A stretch of DNA of 11,571 nt from Flavobacteriales bacterium UBA4585. GTDB taxonomy: Bacteria; Bacteroidota; Bacteroidia; Flavobacteriales; Schleiferiaceae. This document shows positions 1 through 4,892 of this stretch, piece by piece. The notes under the pieces are model-generated. The model had not been told where the DNA came from and searched no databases. It saw only the letters and a list, made by a program, of their open reading frames with translations. A program made the translations under genes and the position numbers. The DNA is taken from the NCBI GenBank assembly GCA_949487015.1, contig CATAQZ010000074.1:1-11571 (forward strand), read 5' to 3'. Within the stretch, counting starts at the first letter, position 1. Each line of letters opens with the position of its first letter.

Positions 1-38
1 AAGGCACAAAATTATTCACTCTCACTCATGCATGGTAA
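1..38 (+). CDS. Possible 3' end of an upstream gene (partial)
   Basis: The third frame (codons from position 3) reads GTKLFTLTHAW and stops at TAA 36-38. This stop lies ten bases before a strong terminator-like hairpin at 48-80, the usual layout for the end of a gene. Only eleven codons are visible, so no product can be named. The competing reading is that the frame-1 gene annotated from position 28 begins here or further upstream, because frame 1 is also open to the window edge. The call rests only on stop and terminator placement. Confidence 0.25.
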   Translation, partial: GTKLFTLTHAW

Positions 39-816
39 AACCAGATCAAATAGCCGGAGACAACTCCTCTCCGGCTATTTGTTTTTCATTTTGGCACTGA
101 CATGTAGCCTTGATGTGAATGCACAAAGACAGAAGTCTTATTTCGTTTCCAGCGGCTTAATGATAAATCAAATTGTAGTACCAGTATTCGCGGAGTATAG
201 TGACTACATTAAAATAAGCCCATCTCTCGGCACTTCAATAGGAATTGGAAAAAACGTTACCAAAAAGGGCAAGTTTTACACATCTCTGTCTGTTGGAATT
301 GAAAGCCCAAGAATCCCAGACGGTATGACCGCATATGATCTCACTGATAGAATTCAAGAAATTGACGATAGATTAATCCCGACAAGATTTTATTTCTTGA
401 CAACATTGAACAATACTGTTAGCACTAATTACAGTGTTCCCTATTTCATCATGGAGAGAGGAATAATCTCCAAATTATCGTCTCACAAGATATATACTGG
501 ATTCACATTTAAGTATCAATACATGGGAGATTGGATAATTTCAGAATATAATACTTCGCTCTTTACAGAAGGAATAGGTTATGAATTTGAATTAAACCAA
601 AACTCCCCTCTAGTATTAGGAATCAACTCTAGTCTTAGGTATAAGAAATCTGAATTAGAGCTTCAGTTAATGCACTATAATCAAGATATCACACACCAAT
701 TTTATAATCGGCCGGGGTCTTTTGGCAATCTAAATCTTCAAGACAGATATAGGAATGTCAACTGGGTGATTACTGTTCAATTCAAATATCACATACACAA
801 TAAAAATGAGCACTAA
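28..816 (+). CDS. Predicted exported beta-rich (outer-membrane-like) protein
   Basis: I do not recognise the family. The N terminus looks like a signal peptide: a basic stretch (K4, R6, R10, R11), a hydrophobic core around residues 15-26, then a likely cut after VNA (about residue 32) before QRQK. The mature part of about 230 residues alternates polar and hydrophobic residues, is rich in Tyr, Phe and Ser, and ends with a strand-like NWVITVQFKYHI. That suits a small outer-membrane beta-barrel or a surface beta-sheet protein, which is inference. The start is uncertain: ATG 28 has no clear ribosome site, the frame is open to position 1, and a strong hairpin (48-80) lies inside the signal-peptide codons. 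The last 11 bases overlap the next gene, suggesting translational coupling. Base use looks more AT-rich than the transporter and enzyme genes downstream, consistent with accessory DNA. Confidence 0.7.
   Translation: MHGKTRSNSRRQLLSGYLFFILALTCSLDVNAQRQKSYFVSSGLMINQIVVPVFAEYSDYIKISPSLGTSIGIGKNVTKKGKFYTSLSVGIESPRIPDGMTAYDLTDRIQEIDDRLIPTRFYFLTTLNNTVSTNYSVPYFIMERGIISKLSSHKIYTGFTFKYQYMGDWIISEYNTSLFTEGIGYEFELNQNSPLVLGINSSLRYKKSELELQLMHYNQDITHQFYNRPGSFGNLNLQDRYRNVNWVITVQFKYHIHNKNEH
48..80 (+). terminator. Strong 13-bp hairpin with T-tract, inside the first gene's 5' end
   Basis: Perfect inverted repeat: arm 48-60 (AAATAGCCGGAGA) pairs with 68-80 around a 7-base loop (CAACTCC), followed by GTTTTTCATTTT. 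This is the form of an intrinsic terminator on the plus strand. It lies ten bases after a frame-3 stop (36-38), so it may end an upstream gene. It also lies within the predicted signal-peptide codons of the 262-residue protein, so it either forces a later start or acts as an attenuator. Confidence 0.75.
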
Positions 817-1318
817 AATCAAAGTTGTAAACTTTATAGCGGCCATTCTTCTAACACTTAGCTGTTCTTCAAACCATTGCAAATCAACAGTCTGTCCCGA
901 AAATTTTACATGCGAAGACGGACAATGTGTTTGCGATGAATATCACACAGGGAATGATTGTGAAACAGAAATTCGAGAAACATTCTACGGAACATTCACT
1001 GGAATTATGAACGTCTATAATGAAGATTTCATGCTTATAAATTCTTTCCAAAAATCAATTATCGTGAAAGACAGCACAAATCATCCAGCAATCATGTCAG
1101 TTGATAATATAGTAGCATATGTAGATTCGAGAACTATATCATTCAAATTTTCAAGTCTCAATGAAGATCTAAATACCGACATACAAACAGAAATTCGCGG
1201 ATACGGAGGGTTAGACAACGACGAACTTGACTTTAACTACACAGAAACTACGCAGTCGGTAGGCCCCAACCTATTCCCGGTTATCTATAAACATTATCAT
1301 TTTATCGGTATGCGATAG
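806..1318 (+). CDS. Lipoprotein with an EGF-like module
   Basis: A 170-residue predicted lipoprotein. Residues 1-20 form a lipoprotein signal with a lipobox ending TLSC (lipidated Cys20). Residues 25-52 form a compact EGF-like module with six cysteines, C25, C30, C36, C41, C43 and C52, spaced x4, x5, x4, x1, x8. The C-x-C pair followed by Y..G..C is typical of the fold. Residues 54-170 look beta-rich and unrecognised, with several aromatic residues near the end. Short EGF-bearing lipoproteins are common in Bacteroidota; such modules usually support extracellular protein or carbohydrate contacts, but no ligand can be inferred here. Its ATG lies inside the preceding gene (11-base overlap), so the two are probably made together, perhaps as an envelope pair. 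A short stem (TATCG/CGATA, 1303-1317) overlaps the stop codon. Confidence 0.85.
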   Translation: MSTKIKVVNFIAAILLTLSCSSNHCKSTVCPENFTCEDGQCVCDEYHTGNDCETEIRETFYGTFTGIMNVYNEDFMLINSFQKSIIVKDSTNHPAIMSVDNIVAYVDSRTISFKFSSLNEDLNTDIQTEIRGYGGLDNDELDFNYTETTQSVGPNLFPVIYKHYHFIGMR

Positions 1319-1339
1319 TATGAACATAAATGAAACCAA

Positions 1340-1369
1340 AAGCACCTACGCTTTTCAACGTAAGTGCTT
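1340..1369. terminator. Hairpin downstream of pseudo-tRNA; probable tRNA terminator
   Basis: Arms 1340-1350 and 1359-1369 pair over eleven positions (AAGCACCTACG with CGTAAGTGCTT) around loop CTTTTCAA. The one imperfect pair is a G-U wobble in minus-strand RNA but a C-A mismatch in plus-strand RNA. The minus strand then reads TTTGGTTTC, and the plus strand reads GATTTTC. It sits just beyond the 3' end of the minus-strand tRNA remnant at 1379, where a tRNA terminator would be. It could also end the EGF lipoprotein transcript. Confidence 0.6.
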
Positions 1370-1378
1370 GATTTTCAG

Positions 1379-1452
1379 TGGGCCCAGCAGGGCTCGAACT
1401 TTGTATTTTACCGTACTGATTATCAGCTATTAAACCACCCTTTGCAGGGCCC
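1379..1452 (-). pseudogene. Decayed tRNA(CAU)-like gene, copy A
   Basis: On the minus strand, 1400-1380 is an intact tRNA 3' end: T-loop, 3' T-stem and acceptor strand ending GGGCCC, followed by A (1379) at the discriminator position. Identity with copy B stops at the 5' T-stem. Further 5', CTGATAATCAG (1426-1416) resembles the anticodon arm of copy B with four bases missing, so the anticodon is gone. A GGTGGTTTAATAGC stretch recalls a D-arm. GGGCCC at 1452-1447 would give a total length of 74, tRNA-sized, but GGGCCC is self-complementary and is shared with copy B, so full length is inference. It is the only copy that keeps A73 and lies next to a terminator-like hairpin, so it may be the original chromosomal tRNA end. 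Confidence 0.55.
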
Positions 1453-1491
1453 AGCAGGGCTCGAACCTGCGACCACCTGATTATGAGTCAG
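1447..1491 (-). repeat. tRNA(CAU) 3'-half copy B, probable attachment site
   Basis: The minus strand has a tRNA 3' half: anticodon arm with loop CTCATAA (anticodon CAU, so Met or Ile2), variable region, T-arm GCAGG-TTCGAGC-CCTGC, and acceptor strand TGGGCCC. No D-arm or 5' acceptor strand follows; the sequence changes abruptly at 1492. A 3'-half tRNA beside an integrase gene is the usual product of site-specific integration into a tRNA 3' end. The base after the acceptor is T rather than the A expected in a working tRNA. Confidence 0.75.
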
Positions 1492-1614
1492 AAAACATTC
1501 ACTACTATTGATTAACACCAATTCAAATAAATAACTTTTATCGTTTGATATTCAATAGTTTATGTAATTTATCTAATTAGTGGTTTTTGTTGATTACGGT
1601 CATTTGCGTTAGAT
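1492..1614. other. AT-rich non-coding leader before the integrase remnant
   Basis: This strongly AT-rich stretch between tRNA copy B and the integrase remnant has no reading frame with gene-like content. It would be the att-proximal leader of an integrated element. I see no clear hairpin or promoter in it beyond the tandem repeat at its end (1615-1636). Confidence 0.4.
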
Positions 1615-1636
1615 TTGTATGCAAATTGTATGCAAA
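1615..1636 (+). promoter_or_regulatory. 11-bp tandem repeat upstream of integrase remnant
   Basis: Two exact head-to-tail copies of TTGTATGCAAA (1615-1625 and 1626-1636) end ten bases before the ATG at 1646. The repeat is close to one helical turn, so a protein could bind both copies on the same DNA face. Possible roles are a promoter or operator of the integrase, or an arm-type recombinase site. The repeat is seen directly; the role is inference. Confidence 0.45.
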
Positions 1637-1645
1637 TTTTGATTT

Positions 1646-2059
1646 ATGAGCACATTAGCTGTTAAGGTTGTTTTAGATACACGTCGCGCTTTGATAAAAA
1701 ACGCCGGCTCTAAAGATCCTATCTACCCCATTAAACTTCGGGTGACTTTTGCTCGTAAGCAGCGCTATTACCCTCTAGATGTAAGTGCCGTGTCAAAGGC
1801 AGATTGGGAGAAGATTCAGTCGGGACAGCGCATGTCTAAATCGCAACGTGAGGTTTTTCATACCATCCGTGAATACGAAGGTAGAGCCATTGAAATTACA
1901 GATACATTGCACCCCTTTAGTTTTCATGCATTTGATACGCGCTGGAAGAGCTCGGCAATGCCTACTCATTCTAGCAAGTCCTTTCAGGCGGTTTTTAAGG
2001 AATACATTGAAGATCTTCGGCGAGCAGGCCGTGCCTCTACCGGGCCCAACAGGGCTTGA
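1646..2059 (+). pseudogene. Truncated tyrosine recombinase (Arm domain and start of core-binding domain)
   Basis: The first 137 residues of a Bacteroidota phage/conjugative-element type integrase. Residues 4-70 match the Arm DNA-binding domain (VKVVLDTRRA, YPIKLRVTFARKQRYYPL, and an ADWEKI segment). Residues 112-130 (FQAVFKEYIEDLRRAGRAS) look like the first helix of the SAM-like core-binding domain. Complete relatives are roughly 400 residues and carry the catalytic R...HxxR...Y domain; all of that is missing. After RAST the frame runs straight into tRNA copy C, adds GPNRA and stops at TGA 2057-2059. The break therefore coincides with a tRNA-derived att-like sequence, pointing to recombination rather than point mutation. 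It should have no recombinase activity, although the Arm domain might still bind DNA if made. Confidence 0.85.
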
Positions 2060-2110
2060 ACCTGTGACCACCTGATTATGAGTCAGGTGTCTAATTCCTT
2101 CAACGGTCCA
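2042..2110 (-). pseudogene. Degenerate tRNA(CAU) copy C
   Basis: On the minus strand the 3' half is well preserved: anticodon arm CCTGA-CTCATAA-TCAGG (anticodon CAU), T-arm ACAGG-TTCAAGC-CCTGT and acceptor strand TTGGGCCC. The 5' part (GGACC, then GGAATTAGACA) only loosely resembles an acceptor strand and D-arm and is too short for a proper cloverleaf, so I call it a pseudo-tRNA. Compared with copy B, both members of the outer T-stem pair have changed (G-C to A-T), so pairing is kept; this copy probably came from a different functional tRNA lineage. It truncates the integrase reading frame. The 5' limit is approximate. Confidence 0.6.
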
Positions 2111-2251
2111 AGTTCCAATCATAATGTGAATATTTGTAAAATCAAGGGTTACGAACTATCTGCCTCTATTCCGGCAATCGCGCAAGCCATGTACGGTATT
2201 TACCGTACAGCAAAATACGATTCAGAATCTTTCCCTATCTCATATACTTAG
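2078..2251 (+). CDS. Small unrecognised reading frame (57 codons), possible gene remnant
   Basis: An open frame from ATG 2078 to TAG 2249-2251, in the same frame as the integrase remnant and directly after its stop. The start codon lies in the anticodon region of tRNA copy C. The C-terminal half reads like protein (KIKGYELSASIPAIAQAMYG) but I cannot assign it and it has no signal or motif. GTG 2126 is an alternative start. It may be the tail of a gene whose front was lost when the recombination scar formed, or chance. An 18-bp palindrome (2191-2208) lies inside it. Confidence 0.25.
   Translation: MSQVSNSFNGPSSNHNVNICKIKGYELSASIPAIAQAMYGIYRTAKYDSESFPISYT
2191..2208. repeat. 18-bp perfect palindrome
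   Basis: GTACGGTATTTACCGTAC consists of 8-base arms around TT. Its right side, TTTACCGTAC (2199-2208), also occurs exactly at 1407-1416 inside pseudo-tRNA copy A. It could be a dimeric protein binding site or a recombination-associated sequence; no function can be assigned. Confidence 0.4.
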
Positions 2252-2268
2252 TTGAAAATGACCATCAC

Positions 2269-2295
2269 ATCGCCACTTTTTACCGTGTTAGCGAT
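2269..2295 (-). terminator. Stem-loop enclosing the stop codon of the arsenite permease gene
   Basis: On the minus strand, ATCGC and CAC pair with GTG and GCGAT (2295-2291 and 2287-2285 with 2276-2269). The stop codon TAA (2290-2288) forms a three-base bulge and GGTAAAAA is the loop. No good T-tract follows, so it may act as an mRNA 3'-end stabiliser or weak terminator rather than a classic intrinsic terminator. Confidence 0.4.
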
Positions 2296-3340
2296 AATAC
2301 CTTTTTTTGAGTCTTGCGGCCACCCTCACGAGTAAGATTAGCGCAGGAACTTCCACCAGCGGCCCAATAACCCCAGTAAAAGCCTGTCCTGAATTAAGAC
2401 CGAAAACAGCTATGGCAACAGCAATAGCCAATTCAAAATTATTTCCTGCGGCGGTAAAAGCTATGGCAGCGTTTTTATCATACTCTGCCCCTACAGCCTT
2501 ACTCACAAAGAAGCCTATTAAAAACATTACCACAAAATAGATCAGTAGCGGTATTGCAATCCTAACCACATCCATGGGTATCGCTACGATCAATTCTCCC
2601 TTTAAAGAGAACATCACCACAATTGTAAACAAGAGTGCTATAAGTGTCATTGGTGAAATAGTGGGTATAAATGTATTGCGATACCATTCTTCTCCTTTCC
2701 ACCTAACCAATACAATACGACTGACGAGTCCCAATAGAAAAGGTATGCCTAAATAAATAGCTACGCTTTCCGCAATAGTCGCTATTGAAATATCCACGAT
2801 GGCACCTTCAAAGCCGAAATAAGGTGGTAAAACGGTAATAAATAACCAAGCGTAAAAACTATAAGCAAAAACTTGGAATATACTATTGAGAGCGACCAGT
2901 CCAGCGCCGTATTCACTACTTCCTTCAGCCAAATCATTCCATACGAGTACCATAGCAATACATCGTGCCAGTCCTATCAAGATTAGGCCTACCATATACT
3001 CTGGATAGTCTTGTAGAAATAGAAGGGCCAACACGAACATAAGTACAGGACCGATAATCCAGTTTAGGAGCAGGGAAACGGACAACACTTTCACGTTACG
3101 AAAGACCTTTGGTAAGAGTTTATAATCCACTTTTGCTAGCGGGGGATACATCATTAAGATCAGTCCTAGAGCGATCGGCACATTCGTACTACCGGAACTC
3201 AGTGTATTTATGAAAACGGCACTTGAGGGAATGAAGTACCCGACTCCTACTCCTACTGCCATGGCCAAAAATATCCATAATGTGAGGTAGCTATCTAAGA
3301 ACCCTAGTTTCTTCGTATTTGACATTGTCTTATTAGGCAT
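2288..3340 (-). CDS. arsB: ACR3-family arsenite efflux permease
   Basis: A 350-residue integral inner-membrane protein with about ten hydrophobic segments, the usual length for ACR3 arsenite permeases, which expel As(III) using the proton motive force. Diagnostic stretches are GLARCIAMVLVWNDLA (residues 123-138), with the conserved cysteine C127, and FTAAGNNFELAIAVAI (295-310), with the conserved glutamate E303, followed by VEVPALI (329-335). The gene is often called acr3; arsB is also used for an unrelated permease family. ATG 3340 gives 350 residues, but ATG 3325 (MSNTKK) is an equally good start. There is no arsR, arsC or arsM in the window, so it is an orphan here. It is divergent from the flavoprotein gene, and a promoter-like pair lies at 3369-3397. 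Its low-coordinate side borders the recombination scar. Confidence 0.93.
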   Translation of the reverse strand: MPNKTMSNTKKLGFLDSYLTLWIFLAMAVGVGVGYFIPSSAVFINTLSSGSTNVPIALGLILMMYPPLAKVDYKLLPKVFRNVKVLSVSLLLNWIIGPVLMFVLALLFLQDYPEYMVGLILIGLARCIAMVLVWNDLAEGSSEYGAGLVALNSIFQVFAYSFYAWLFITVLPPYFGFEGAIVDISIATIAESVAIYLGIPFLLGLVSRIVLVRWKGEEWYRNTFIPTISPMTLIALLFTIVVMFSLKGELIVAIPMDVVRIAIPLLIYFVVMFLIGFFVSKAVGAEYDKNAAIAFTAAGNNFELAIAVAIAVFGLNSGQAFTGVIGPLVEVPALILLVRVAARLKKRYYR

Positions 3341-3368
3341 TTGTTAATGTGTGTGCTTTGAGAAGAGG

Positions 3369-3397
3369 TAAATATACATGCGTAAGTATGAGCTCAA
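3369..3397 (-). promoter_or_regulatory. Bacteroidota-type promoter for the arsenite permease
   Basis: On the minus strand, TTG (3397-3395) is followed after 18 bases by TATATTTA (3376-3369), one base off the Bacteroidota -7 consensus TAnnTTTG. The predicted transcript would start around 3360, giving a leader of about 20 bases before ATG 3340. It is the best match to this promoter type in the 185-base divergent region. Confidence 0.5.
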
Positions 3398-3399
3398 CA

Positions 3400-3415
3400 C
3401 ATAATGCACGTTATG
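3400..3415. promoter_or_regulatory. Inverted repeat upstream of the arsenite permease promoter, possible operator
   Basis: CATAA (3400-3404) and TTATG (3411-3415) flank TGCACG. The repeat lies just upstream of the predicted -33 box of the permease promoter. AT-rich inverted repeats here would suit an ArsR/SmtB-type dimer, but no arsR is in view and 5-base arms can occur by chance. Confidence 0.25.
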
Positions 3416-3525
3416 CTTTCCTTAAGCTAACAATCTTCTGTTTTGATAAACGCGGCTTTATTATAAAAAATTGACGAACTAATTTTCCAATCCTTCGTTT
3501 TCTTTGTGTAAATACCAAAACACGC

Positions 3526-4761
3526 ATGGAACAGAAGGCAAGCGTCCACATTATCGGAGCAGGAGTAAGCGGTCTCATAGCAGCATATGAATTAGAGCAA
3601 GCGGGGTATCACCCGGTAATTCTTGAAAAGCAGGGTACCTGCGGTGGAAGAATTCAAACTATCAAAGTGGAAGATTATCAGCTTGATCTTGGATTTCAAG
3701 TGCTATTAAGCGCCTATCCGCTTGCCCAGAAATATTTAGATTTAGAGGCACTTCGCCTGAGGAAGCTTGAGCCAGGCGCTCAAATTTTAGTGGATGGTAA
3801 GCGTTTCGTTATTGGTGATCCATTGCGGAATTGGAAAGTACTTTTACCTACTATTTTTTCAGGAATCGGCTCTGTGAGAGATAAACTGATGGTAGTTAAG
3901 CTCAACTTTGATTTAAAGAAAAAGAGTTTAGATGAAATCTTCAATTCACCTGAAGTAACTACGCTAGAATATTTGAGAACGCTGGGATTTTCAGAAACCA
4001 TAATTACGCGATTCTTCAAACCATTCTTTAGTGGCATTTTTCTTGAAACGGAACTTCAAACCTCCAGTCGAATGTTTGAATTCGTTTATAAAATGTTTGG
4101 TGAAGGCCACGCTATGATTCCTCAAGACGGGATCGGCGCAATCAGTGAACAGCTTAAAGCAAAATTGATCAATACCACTTTCAGATTTAATTGCGAAGTA
4201 CAATCACTAAACAGCACGGTTATTACCCTTGAAAATGGAGAATTAATACCGCACCAAGGCACTATTGTAACAGCGAACGCAGCTGCACTCATACCTAATC
4301 TAACTGATGCTGAAACGAAATGGAAATCGTGTATGTGCCTGTATTTTGAGGTAGATAACACCTCTATACCCCCTGAAACCATCGCACTCATTGCCGATGA
4401 AGGGAAAATGAGCAATAATCTTTACGCATACCAGGATAAGAAGGGAAGAACCATCTTATCTGTGACGACACTTAAACATCAAGGTGTTAGCGAAGAAGAA
4501 GTCACCGCAATGATCGCCCATGAGGTTCAAACGTATTGTACCACAGGCACACCAAAGCACATCAAAAATTTCACCATAGCGCAGGCGCTCCCTCAGCTCA
4601 CAAATCTGAAATACACCAGCGAACCCAGCGCTAGTCTAGTGACCGATACTATTTTCCATGCGGGTGACACGTTATTCAACGGCTCATTAAATGCAGCAAT
4701 GGAAAGTGGCCGCCTCGCGGCTGAAGGATTCATCGAAAAGAAAAGCGGTTGGTTTAGATAG
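3526..4761 (+). CDS. FAD-dependent amine-oxidase/desaturase-like oxidoreductase
   Basis: A 411-residue soluble flavoprotein of the amine-oxidase/phytoene-desaturase/protoporphyrinogen-oxidase superfamily. The N terminus has the dinucleotide-binding fold: GAGVSG at 11-16, the acidic E34 at the end of the second strand for the ribose, and GGR at 40-42. LDLGFQVLLSAYP (53-65) is typical of the NAD(P)/FAD-dependent oxidoreductase branch. The C terminus carries the second FAD contact, HAGDTL...GSLNAAMESGR (378-396). No signal peptide or membrane segment is visible, so it is probably cytosolic. The substrate is not evident; carotenoid, porphyrin and amine oxidation are all found in the superfamily, and no carotenoid or haem gene is nearby. 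It stands alone between divergent and downstream promoters. A nested stem-loop (4752-4792) spans its stop codon. Confidence 0.88.
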   Translation: MEQKASVHIIGAGVSGLIAAYELEQAGYHPVILEKQGTCGGRIQTIKVEDYQLDLGFQVLLSAYPLAQKYLDLEALRLRKLEPGAQILVDGKRFVIGDPLRNWKVLLPTIFSGIGSVRDKLMVVKLNFDLKKKSLDEIFNSPEVTTLEYLRTLGFSETIITRFFKPFFSGIFLETELQTSSRMFEFVYKMFGEGHAMIPQDGIGAISEQLKAKLINTTFRFNCEVQSLNSTVITLENGELIPHQGTIVTANAAALIPNLTDAETKWKSCMCLYFEVDNTSIPPETIALIADEGKMSNNLYAYQDKKGRTILSVTTLKHQGVSEEEVTAMIAHEVQTYCTTGTPKHIKNFTIAQALPQLTNLKYTSEPSASLVTDTIFHAGDTLFNGSLNAAMESGRLAAEGFIEKKSGWFR

Positions 4762-4792
4762 ATGCATTGATATTGCATAACTTCATCTAAAC
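4752..4792 (+). terminator. Two-tier stem-loop spanning the flavoprotein stop codon
   Basis: The outer stem GTTTAGAT (4752-4759) pairs perfectly with ATCTAAAC (4785-4792). Inside it, ATGCA (4762-4766) pairs with TGCAT (4774-4778). The TAG stop is at 4759-4761. There is no T-tract straight after the stem. It is likely an mRNA 3'-end structure; termination is possible but unproved. Confidence 0.45.
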
Positions 4793-4867
4793 TTAGGAGT
4801 CGGTAGCACAATGCAAAAGGAATAGAAGAAAAGCCCCTTTTTTAATGTTCCGATAACATTGCTAACT

Positions 4868-4875
4868 TACTTTCG
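4868..4875 (+). promoter_or_regulatory. Possible -7 element for the phosphate transporter gene
   Basis: TACTTTCG matches TAnnTTTG at all but one defined position and lies 17 bases before ATG 4893. No good -33 TTTG is found at the usual spacing, so support is weak. Confidence 0.25.
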
Positions 4876-4892
4876 CACGACAATTTTGCTCC

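Noticed and set aside
1447..1491. Functional tRNA-Met or tRNA-Ile2 gene
   Set aside because: Only the 3' half is present; the D-arm and 5' acceptor strand are absent and the base after the acceptor is T rather than A.
1785..2075. Plus-strand 96-codon frame overlapping the integrase remnant
   Set aside because: It is a frame-shifted shadow of the integrase; its tail is translated tRNA sequence.
1793..2122. Minus-strand 109-codon frame across the integrase remnant and tRNA copy C
   Set aside because: It is antisense to the recognisable integrase Arm domain and includes translated tRNA sequence; it has no protein-like features.
3499..3506. TTTCTTTG as a -7 promoter box for the flavoprotein gene
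   Set aside because: It mismatches the A of TAnnTTTG and the nearest TTG (3471) is 25 bases away, too far for the usual spacing.
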